Below are positions 15,609 to 22,699 of a DNA stretch of 64,000 bases, in pieces; positions within the stretch are counted from its first letter, which is position 1, and the number at the start of each line of letters is the position of its first letter. The DNA comes from DASQMT01 sp963839615. GTDB taxonomy: Bacteria > Actinomycetota > Thermoleophilia > Solirubrobacterales > Solirubrobacteraceae. The stretch covers positions 310,001-374,000 of the forward strand of contig CAWIVY010000009.1 in the NCBI GenBank assembly GCA_963839615.1, read 5' to 3'. A program made the position numbers and the translations under genes. Under the pieces are notes generated by a model, which did no database searches, was not told where the DNA came from, and saw only the letters and a list, made by a program, of their open reading frames with translations.

Positions 15609-17627
15609 TCACAGCTTCTTCGCGCCGATGTGGATGTGCCCCATGTGGCCGCCCCACTTCGGCGTGCGCCAGATGATCTGGATCCGGTAGCCCTTCCAGA
15701 CGAACGTGTCGGCGTCCTGGTAGGGGCCGCTCCGCCCGTTCCCATAGCCGGGCCGGCCGAACGCGTGGCCGATCGCGACCACCGCCTTGTCGAGCCTCCG
15801 CGACGGCGGCCCGGTGAGGAGGTTGCGCCCGCGCACGCCGATGTCGCGCGCCGCGAGGCGGTCGCCGTTCTGCGAGTGGTCGGACGGCTGGCCGCTCGCG
15901 AGGACGTCACCCGGCCGGTGCGACGAGCCGACGAAGACGCCTTTGCCACCGACCTCGGCGGCGAGCACGGCGGCCTGTTCGACGATCCCGCGCGCGCCTC
16001 CCGCGGTCGTGATCCGGCCGTTGCCGCCGGCTCCATCGATCTGCTTGCGGAGCGCGCGCAGCCACGGGCGCCGCCGCCGCGCCCGCTCCACCTGCCGCGC
16101 GGTGCGCCGGCTCGGGGTGCGGATCAGGGCGCGGAGCGCGGGTGTGACGCGTCCGAGCTCGTTGGCGTCCGTGATGCCGAGCCCGTACGCGGCCTGGCGT
16201 GCCGCGCGCTTGGTCTCCGTCCCGTAGTCGCCGTCCACGTCGATGCGCTTGTCGATCCTCCACGCCGCGAAGCGCTCGTTGAGCACGCGTTGGAAGGCCT
16301 TGACGTCGTTGCCGCGCATCAGCGGGTCGGTGAGCCGGAAGGTGCGCGCCTGCGCCGGCCCGCCGCCCTGCTCGGGCCGCTCGCGCAGCCGCGCGCTCCA
16401 GCGCTCTTCGAGCGCGAGGACCGCGGTGGCATAGGCGTCTCCCGGAGCGCCGTTGTACGCCTGGATCCCCGCCTTGCGGCCGAGGCGTTCGATGTTCGCC
16501 GCGAGGAACTCGACGCCGACGCGGATGTTCCGGTCGGGCTGCCAGCAGCCGCCCAGCTCGTCGGCGCGATCCTGCAGGCCAGGGCTCGTGAGCTGCATCG
16601 GCCCGACGCCCTGGTTGCCCTGGCCGCGCTTGCGGTGCTCGAGGTACTTCCGGTACCGCGCCTCCGTGACCTCGAGGTCTGGCGCCGGCCGGGGTGGGCT
16701 CTTGACGGGGTTGTCGACGTCGTCGTGCCCGAACACGTTCGTGAAGTGCGTCTCCTTTTCGATCACTGCGCAGACCAGCGCCACGGGCACGCCCGACCGC
16801 CGGGCTTCGCTGACGATGATCTGGCCGTAGCGGCCGCCGTGGGCGCGGATCGCGGCCGCCGGCCCGTCCGCCGGCGTGGCGGTGCCGGGCGTGGCACCCG
16901 CATGCTGCTCGCGCAGCTTGCGCAGCCAGGGGCGGCGACGCTGTGCGCGGTCGAGCTGCTGCGCAGTGCGACGGCTCGGGTTGCGGATCAGGGCACGCAG
17001 GGCCGGCGTGAGCGGGCCGACGTCGTCCTTGCCCGCGATGCCGAGCCCGTAGGCCACCTGATGCCCGGCGCGCTTCGTCCCGGCCTCGTAGCGGCCGTCC
17101 TCGCGGACGTGCTTGTCGACGTTCCACGACGCGTAGCGCTGGTTGAGCGCGCGCTGGAAGGCCTTCACGTCCCGGCCGGTCATCGGCGGGGTCGTGAGCC
17201 TGAACGTGCGCTGCTCATCCGTCACCACGTTGTTGCCGTTGTGACCGTTGTCGCCGGCCTTGAGCTCGCCGAGGCGATCGCGCAGCAGCGTCCGGAGACG
17301 GTCGGACTCGGCGCCGTGCTGCCGGATCTGCGCCGCCAGCTCGTCGAAGCCCGCCGGTGGCGCGCCGTTGCCGGGCGGCACGGCCTCGTCCTCGGCCTCC
17401 GCGATCCGCTGCTGCACCTCAGCGGCGACGACCTGCAGGCCCGCCAGTCCCTCCTTGAGCGCGCGGAGCTCCTCGGCGCGCACGACGCGCCGCTCCTGCT
17501 CCGCCTCCTCGGCGAGCCGCTCCAGGCGCTCGCCGCGCCGCAGCAGGGTGTCGAGGATGCGGTCCTCGCGCAGGTCGATCGCCTCGAGCTCGGTCAGGAG
17601 CGTAGGGGTGTGGACTCGCTTCGCCAT
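15609..17627 (-). CDS. Multidomain peptidoglycan hydrolase (lysin) with two catalytic domains
   Basis: A 672-residue protein in five parts: an N-terminal coiled coil (about 1-95); a cell-wall-binding repeat (about 140-240, TGRDVKAFQRALNQRYASWN to RRRPWLRKLREQ); a lysozyme/transglycosylase-like domain (about 260-420, VCAVIEKETHFTNVFG with the catalytic Glu, GVGPMQLTSPGLQ); a second copy of the binding repeat (about 430-530); and a C-terminal M15-like carboxypeptidase domain with QPSDHSQNGDRLAARDIG and GGHMGHIHIG, the SxHxxG-D-HxH zinc pattern. No signal peptide is seen, as in phage lysins. ATG 17627 follows GGGGTGA. It sits immediately after a holin-like gene, so a two-gene lysis cassette is likely, although no other phage gene is present. 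Confidence 0.82.
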   Translation of the reverse strand: MAKRVHTPTLLTELEAIDLREDRILDTLLRRGERLERLAEEAEQERRVVRAEELRALKEGLAGLQVVAAEVQQRIAEAEDEAVPPGNGAPPAGFDELAAQIRQHGAESDRLRTLLRDRLGELKAGDNGHNGNNVVTDEQRTFRLTTPPMTGRDVKAFQRALNQRYASWNVDKHVREDGRYEAGTKRAGHQVAYGLGIAGKDDVGPLTPALRALIRNPSRRTAQQLDRAQRRRPWLRKLREQHAGATPGTATPADGPAAAIRAHGGRYGQIIVSEARRSGVPVALVCAVIEKETHFTNVFGHDDVDNPVKSPPRPAPDLEVTEARYRKYLEHRKRGQGNQGVGPMQLTSPGLQDRADELGGCWQPDRNIRVGVEFLAANIERLGRKAGIQAYNGAPGDAYATAVLALEERWSARLRERPEQGGGPAQARTFRLTDPLMRGNDVKAFQRVLNERFAAWRIDKRIDVDGDYGTETKRAARQAAYGLGITDANELGRVTPALRALIRTPSRRTARQVERARRRRPWLRALRKQIDGAGGNGRITTAGGARGIVEQAAVLAAEVGGKGVFVGSSHRPGDVLASGQPSDHSQNGDRLAARDIGVRGRNLLTGPPSRRLDKAVVAIGHAFGRPGYGNGRSGPYQDADTFVWKGYRIQIIWRTPKWGGHMGHIHIGAKKL

Positions 17628-18075
17628 GCCGATCACCCCGTGTGCGCGGGCGCGAGCGCCCCGTCGAGGTGTCGTCGAAGTCCTGATCGTCGAGGAGGGC
17701 CAGGCCGTCGAGGTCGTCGTCGAAATCCAGCTCTTCGCCCAGATCGACGCCGTCGATGTCGTCGTCCTCGTCCGCGCCGGCTTCGTCACCGAGCAGGTCG
17801 CCGTCGTCGAAGGCGCTCCCGTCCTGGAGTTCCGTGGTCGCGACGGCGGCGTCGCGCTGCTCGAAATCCTGCCAGCCCTTCAGCCAGAGCGCCGCCTTGC
17901 CGAAAGCGATCGTCGCGCCGGCGATGAACACGGCCTGCAGCTGCCCGGCGTCGATGTCCAGCCCCGGCAGGTTCGCGGCGGCGAGGACGGAGATCGCGCC
18001 GGCCAGCGGAGCGAAGACGAGCGGGGTGAGTGCGGTCACCACTCGGTTGGGTGCGATGTGGGATACGGCGGCCAT
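17419..18075 (-). CDS. Holin-like small membrane protein, probably frameshifted near its 3' end
   Basis: The first ~145 codons look genuine: two hydrophobic helices (residues about 12-32 and 44-62, LQAVFIAGATIAFGKAALWL) and then a very acidic tail (GADEDDDIDGVDLGEELDFDDD). After that the frame turns Arg/Pro-rich and overlaps the lysin by 209 bases. Adding one G to the four-G run at 17659-17662 (minus strand) would give the ending STGALAPAHTG and a TGA at 17633-17635, just before the lysin ATG. The real gene is therefore probably about 147 codons. ATG 18075 has GGAGG six bases upstream; ATG 18087 is less likely. Role as a holin or lysin anchor is inferred from topology and position. Confidence 0.6.
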   Translation of the reverse strand: MAAVSHIAPNRVVTALTPLVFAPLAGAISVLAAANLPGLDIDAGQLQAVFIAGATIAFGKAALWLKGWQDFEQRDAAVATTELQDGSAFDDGDLLGDEAGADEDDDIDGVDLGEELDFDDDLDGLALLDDQDFDDTSTGRSRPRTRGDRHGEASPHPYAPDRARGDRPARGPHPRHPAAARRAPGAARRGGGAGAARRARRGAPRAQGGTGGPAGRRR

Positions 18076-18202
18076 CTGGCCCTCCATGGGGGGGAAATGT
18101 GCGGACTCCTGAAAGGAGCCGCGACGGCCGCCGCCTGATACATCCGCGTCGTGGCCTACGAGAAGCGCCCGCCGATCGGCGGGTTGGTGACGAGTCCGCG
18201 GT

Positions 18203-19942
18203 CTACCGGCGGATCTTGAATCTGAGCTTGATCTTCTCGAGCGCCTGGCCGCCGACCTTCGGCCTGATCGTGGCGCGGTATCTGCCGCGGGCGAGCTTGT
18301 GCTTCTTGACCCGCTTGACGCGGACGACGTTGCGGCCCTGCTCGAGCTTGACGCGTACGACCCCCACGCGGCGGAACCTGGCGGCGGACGCTGCGGCGCG
18401 GCGGGCGAGGCCCGAGCGGTCGATCGCGATCCTGGCCGTCCCGGCGCCCGGCATCCTGATGACGAACGTCACGCCGCGGGCGGTGGTGGCCGCACCCTGG
18501 AGCTTGGCCTTCGCGGCTCCGGGTGGCTGCGGTCCCGGCGGCGGCGGTGCCGGGGGCGGCGGGTTCGTCGGGGGCGCCGGCCCGGGCGCGGCGGGCGGCT
18601 GCGGGCTGCTCAGCGGGTCGCCATACGTGGAGATCGCGAGCGAATCGACGTTGAACCCCTCCTCCGCTCCCCACACGTACGCAACCCGGCCGGTGTCGTC
18701 GATCGCCAGGTCGAGTGGGACCGCATCGGCGGGCACTCCGTCGATCGCCGCAGGTGCCGACCAGGCGGCGCCGGGCCCTGGGCCGCGGAGCGCATAGCGG
18801 TTCGCGCTGCCGACCGCGGTCCACGTGGCGAATGCGCGGCCGAAGGCGTTAGAGGCGATCTGAACGTTCTCGAGCGACGTCGTCCCGTCGCCGGGGTCGA
18901 TCTGGGCCGGCGTGGCCGGCGCTGTCCAGACACCCGTCGCTTCGTTCCTGTAGGCCGTCAGCACCCGCTTGCCGGCGATCCAGGCCGCGGTCACGAGGCC
19001 CATGCCATCGACGGCGGCGCGGTCGCGCTCCGCCAGGTCCAGGCGGCCGGGGGTGTCCCCGGAGATCCGCGTCGTCGTGCCGGCGCTCCAAGCCGTGCCT
19101 GGGTCGCGCGTCCGCGCGGCCATCGGGTCGCTCGTCGATCCGTCCTGCCAGAAGACCGTGGCGCGGCCGCTGTTGGGCGCGACCACGAGCTCCGAGATGT
19201 TGTCCGTGATCGCCGGCCCTGCGATCGGGGTCTGCGTGCCCCACGGTCCGCTGTTCGGGCGGTCGACCGCGTAGATGAAACGCGAGGTCCCACCGGCCGC
19301 GTCGTGCGTGTAGGACACGGTGACGTCGCCCGCGGTGTCACCCTCGATGTGAGGGCGATACGACCAGGGCGGCGAGATCGTCTCGACGTCCGACCATGAC
19401 CCGCCGAGCGGGCGCCGCGCGGTCCTGATGACGACGGTGTCGGCGTTGCCGTTCTGCCAGACCGCGGTCGCGGTGCCGTCGGAGGCGACGAACAGGTCCA
19501 CGTTCCCGCCCTCCCCGTCCGGGATCGCCTGCGCCGGCGTCCACGCCTGGCCCGGGGCCTTGTCCGACCACATGACCTTGCCCGCCTCGTCCCAGACCGC
19601 GGTGATTCGCCCCTGCGGGTCGACACCGACATCGCCGGAAAAGGCATCTCCCGCGCCCGACAGCTGCTCGGACGGCACCCACGCGCCGTCGGGCTCGCGG
19701 GTCGAGACACGCACGCGGAAGCGCGGCGTGCGGTCGTTGGCGAACTCGGTCCACACCACGGCCGCGACGCCCGGCGAGTTGGTGGCGATCCTGGCCCTGT
19801 CGTTGGAGGTCCCCGCCTGCGAGAGCGGCTCTGGCTGGAGCCAGGACTCCGCGGCTCGCGACGTGGCGGGCAGCGTCCCGCAGGCGCTCAGCACGATCAG
19901 CGCGACGGCTGTTCTCGTGCGTGCTCCAGTCCCGGAAGCCAT
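18203..19942 (-). CDS. Secreted sialidase/propeller-like repeat protein with Pro-rich linker
   Basis: A 579-residue exported protein. The N-terminus has a hydrophobic segment followed by LSAC, a possible lipobox, or a plain signal peptide ending SRAAES. Residues about 40-430 consist of repeats of roughly 50 residues with the pattern xAxAVWxxG...W...xxI (ITAVWDEAGKVMW, ATAVWQNGNADTVV, ATVFWQDGSTSDP, FATWTAVGSANRY), as in beta-propeller surface proteins. A Pro-rich linker (APPTNPPPPAPPPPGP) leads to a C-terminal Ig-like or fibronectin-like domain rich in Lys/Arg. No catalytic Asp-box is clear. Likely a surface-exposed binding protein of unknown ligand. Confidence 0.7.
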   Translation of the reverse strand: MASGTGARTRTAVALIVLSACGTLPATSRAAESWLQPEPLSQAGTSNDRARIATNSPGVAAVVWTEFANDRTPRFRVRVSTREPDGAWVPSEQLSGAGDAFSGDVGVDPQGRITAVWDEAGKVMWSDKAPGQAWTPAQAIPDGEGGNVDLFVASDGTATAVWQNGNADTVVIRTARRPLGGSWSDVETISPPWSYRPHIEGDTAGDVTVSYTHDAAGGTSRFIYAVDRPNSGPWGTQTPIAGPAITDNISELVVAPNSGRATVFWQDGSTSDPMAARTRDPGTAWSAGTTTRISGDTPGRLDLAERDRAAVDGMGLVTAAWIAGKRVLTAYRNEATGVWTAPATPAQIDPGDGTTSLENVQIASNAFGRAFATWTAVGSANRYALRGPGPGAAWSAPAAIDGVPADAVPLDLAIDDTGRVAYVWGAEEGFNVDSLAISTYGDPLSSPQPPAAPGPAPPTNPPPPAPPPPGPQPPGAAKAKLQGAATTARGVTFVIRMPGAGTARIAIDRSGLARRAAASAARFRRVGVVRVKLEQGRNVVRVKRVKKHKLARGRYRATIRPKVGGQALEKIKLRFKIRR

Positions 19943-20044
19943 GCTGCGGCCGACTATCTCAGGATTCGACGAGCATTTCAGCCCCCTGGGGATCTCGCGC
20001 GCGGGAGTGCCCCCTACGCGCGTGGGGGACGTAGACTCAGGCGA

Positions 20045-20605
20045 GTGGACACCGTCTCCTTCACAGAGATGCGCCACGGCACCCGAGCGGACTACGAACT
20101 GCTGGCCCGCTACGAGCACGAGTTCAACTCGTCGCTTCCGGAGCGCCTGCTGGCGGCAACGGCTGAGCTCGCGCAGACCCTCCCTGGATACCAGGTGTCC
20201 CGCTTGGAACACTCCCTGCAATCTGCAACGCGGGCTTACGACGATGGCAGGGAAGAGGAGTATGTCGTCGCCGCGCTGCTCCATGACATCGGCGACGCGC
20301 TCGCGCCCCACACGCACGGCGAGATGACTGCCGCGATCCTCGCCCCGTTCCTGCCCAAGCGGATCTGCTGGATCGTTCAGCACCACGGAGCCTTCCAGCA
20401 GTACTACTACGGTCAACACACCGGCGACGATCCCGACGCCCGGGATCGCTGGCGCGACCACGAGTGGTACGCAGACTGCGTCGAGTTCTGCGAGCGGTAC
20501 GACCAGAATTGCTTCGACCCCGCGTTCGAGAGCCGACCACTCGAGTTCTTCGCACCGATGGTTCGACGGGTCTTCAGTGATCCTCGCTATCTGGATCGAA
20601 GCTAG
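20045..20605 (+). CDS. PhnZ-like HD-domain protein
   Basis: A 186-residue HD-fold protein. It has LEHSLQSATRAYDDG, then AALLHDIGDALAPHTHGEM and IVQHHGAFQQYYYG, the order of metal ligands (H...HD...H...H) seen in PhnZ and related mixed-valent di-iron oxygenases, rather than in simple phosphohydrolases. In PhnZ these cleave a C-P bond after PhnY hydroxylation. No phnY or other phosphonate gene is adjacent, so the substrate is open. The start is GTG 20045; no strong ribosome site is visible. It overlaps nothing and is divergent from the secreted repeat protein. Confidence 0.72.
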   Translation: MDTVSFTEMRHGTRADYELLARYEHEFNSSLPERLLAATAELAQTLPGYQVSRLEHSLQSATRAYDDGREEEYVVAALLHDIGDALAPHTHGEMTAAILAPFLPKRICWIVQHHGAFQQYYYGQHTGDDPDARDRWRDHEWYADCVEFCERYDQNCFDPAFESRPLEFFAPMVRRVFSDPRYLDRS

Positions 20606-20640
20606 AAGCCACCCGGGAAGCGGTAGCCCAGCCCCCGCTC

Positions 20641-21594
20641 TCAGTTCATCAGCTCGCTCCACCGCGAGAGGTCGATGTCGCGCTGAAGCCGCCGCGCCAG
20701 CCGCTCGGCGTCGTCCCGCAGCCGCGGGCTTGCGGCGGCCTCGAGCTCGGCCGAGGGCGGATGGGTGCAGCTGCGGCGGTTCGGGCGCGCGGCGACCTTC
20801 GCCGCATCGGGCCTGCACGCCTCGAGCCCCAGGAACTCCGCGGTGCGTGCCAGCTCGCCGCCCGGGTCAGCCAGGCAGCGCTCGAGTTGCAGCACGAGCA
20901 GTCGGTCGCGCGGCACGTAGCGGAGGAGCCGCTCGAGGTGCTCGCCGTACAGGCTGCGGCCGATCTCCTGCTCGGCCGCCCCAGGGTCGAGCTCGCGGCC
21001 ACGCTCGGCGGCGCGCTGACTCAACCGGTTGAGCGCCGAACGCAGGCGCGCAAGGGGGTCGCGCAGAATGACCAGCACGCCGGCCTGCGGTGCGGCCGTC
21101 GCCAGCGCGCGCAGCGTAGGCTCGTCGTAGAGGTACACCGGCGTCCACTCGCCCGTGACCGTCCCGTCGAGCCGCGGGAAGTAGCTCGCGTAGCGGGACC
21201 GCAGTACAGCCGGGTCGCCGGCCGAGCCGGACCGCGTTGCGGCGAAGAAGTGCAGCTCCTTGCGAGTCGACGTCGGCGGCGTCACGCGGGGATGGCAACA
21301 GAGGATGTCGAACCACCAGGTGCTGCCCGACCGCGGCGTGCCGACACCGACGAAGTCGGGCGGTCCCGTGGGCCACCGCGGCGTAGGCGGCGGCGGATCC
21401 GGCAGGCGGCCGTTGACGGGAGGCCGTTGGAGGCCGGGGCGGTAGAGCTCGGCCGTACCCCTGTCGAACAGGGGCATCCCGTCGCGGCTGGTCATGGGCA
21501 CGGCGAACGTGGCGGTACCGATCCTCGCCGCGATGGCCTTCTCGTCCACGCCCCAGGCTTCCGCCAACTCGCCGGCGGAGACCAGATCGCCCAT
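20641..21594 (-). CDS. Sulfotransferase with short N-terminal DNA-binding-like segment
   Basis: A 317-residue protein. The PAPS-binding 5' phosphosulfate loop is VGVGTPRSGSTWWFDIL (about residue 80) and the 3' phosphate motif is VLVILRDPLARLRSALN. FFAATRSGSAG and TGEWTPVYLYDEP sit between as in the sulfotransferase family. The first ~45 residues (LVSAGELAEAWGVDEKAIAARIG) resemble the small helix-turn-helix of excisionase/MerR proteins. Likely role: sulfation of a surface glycan or lipid. ATG 21594 is the first plausible start. Its divergent neighbour is a GT75-like enzyme, so this locus probably builds a modified carbohydrate. Confidence 0.83.
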   Translation of the reverse strand: MGDLVSAGELAEAWGVDEKAIAARIGTATFAVPMTSRDGMPLFDRGTAELYRPGLQRPPVNGRLPDPPPPTPRWPTGPPDFVGVGTPRSGSTWWFDILCCHPRVTPPTSTRKELHFFAATRSGSAGDPAVLRSRYASYFPRLDGTVTGEWTPVYLYDEPTLRALATAAPQAGVLVILRDPLARLRSALNRLSQRAAERGRELDPGAAEQEIGRSLYGEHLERLLRYVPRDRLLVLQLERCLADPGGELARTAEFLGLEACRPDAAKVAARPNRRSCTHPPSAELEAAASPRLRDDAERLARRLQRDIDLSRWSELMN

Positions 21595-21739
21595 GCGCGA
21601 GAGGGTATCCCGACCCTCGGGCACGGGACGACTCGTCGCGCCCACGCATCCGTGTCGCGCTGGCGATAGCCTGCGCGGGCGTGTCTGCTGACCAATCCCG
21701 CGGGAGCCGCGACGACGAGCCGCGAACCGCTGCGCGCGT

Positions 21740-22699
21740 ATGAAGGTGGCCGTCATAGTGCCGAGCGTGCGCGAACAGCACCTTCGTGCCTTCCTCGCGG
21801 CTTGGAGCGAGGAGTTCGCGGACGCGACGGTGCACGTGGTCGAGGACAACGCCGAACGGACGTTTGCCATCGAAGGCGCCGGCGTCCGCCACTACGCGTG
21901 GGAGGACATCGACTCGACCCTCGGCGACGCCGCCTGGATCGTTCCGCGTAGGAGTGGCTGCGTGCGCTCCTTCGGGATCTATATGGCGCAGCGCGAAAGC
22001 CCCGACATGCTCGTCGCGCTCGACGACGACTGCCTGCCCGACCCCGCGTACCCACGATTCCTCGCCCGCCATTGGGAGCGGCTGAATGAGAGCGAGGAGG
22101 ACGCGTGGGTCTCGTCGCTCGAGGCGACCGTCCCCCGCGGCGTGCCGTATCACTGCCGGGATCGCCGGATGCCGCCGGTGCTCAACCACGGCCTGTGGAC
22201 CAACGTCCCGGACTTCGACGCGCCGACGCAGTTGGTCAGCGCGCGCCTCGGCCTCTCGGCGAGCTGGCGCAACCAGACCATCCCTCGGGGCCGCTACTTC
22301 CCCATGTGCTCGATGAACATCGCCTGGCGACCTGAGCTCACGCCGGCCATGTACTTCCTGCTCATGGGTCCCGACTACGCGTACGACCGCTTCGGCGACA
22401 TCTGGGGGGGCGTCCTCGCGAAGCGTGTCGCGGACCACGTGGGCCTCGCCGTCAACAGCGGTGAGCCGGCGATCGAGCACAGCCGCGCCTCCGACGTCTG
22501 GGCGAACCTGCGCAAGGAATCACGGGGCCTCGAAGTCAACGAGACGTTCTGGCGCGCCGTGGATTCGGTCGTGCTCACCCGGGACACCGTCCTGGGTGCC
22601 TACGTCGAGCTCGCGGACCGCTTGCCGCTGGACGACGACTACTTCCGCCAGCTACGCCGCGCGATGCGTCAGTGGACTGAACTGCTCGAGCCGGCGTAG
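21740..22699 (+). CDS. Reversibly-glycosylated-polypeptide / UDP-arabinopyranose mutase-like (GT75) protein
   Basis: A 319-residue protein related to GT75. It starts MKVAVIVPSVREQHLRAFLA, has the metal-binding triad in LVALDDDCLPDP, and PMCSMNIAWRPELTPAMYF with a later LLMGPDYAYDRFGDIWGG, the acceptor-side signature of reversibly glycosylated proteins. Plant members interconvert UDP-arabinopyranose and -furanose; bacterial members are poorly studied. A bacterial copy next to a GT2/GT4 fusion suggests supply or transfer of a furanose sugar to a surface polymer. The 3' end overlaps the convergent GT2/GT4 gene by 31 bases. Confidence 0.75.
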   Translation: MKVAVIVPSVREQHLRAFLAAWSEEFADATVHVVEDNAERTFAIEGAGVRHYAWEDIDSTLGDAAWIVPRRSGCVRSFGIYMAQRESPDMLVALDDDCLPDPAYPRFLARHWERLNESEEDAWVSSLEATVPRGVPYHCRDRRMPPVLNHGLWTNVPDFDAPTQLVSARLGLSASWRNQTIPRGRYFPMCSMNIAWRPELTPAMYFLLMGPDYAYDRFGDIWGGVLAKRVADHVGLAVNSGEPAIEHSRASDVWANLRKESRGLEVNETFWRAVDSVVLTRDTVLGAYVELADRLPLDDDYFRQLRRAMRQWTELLEPA

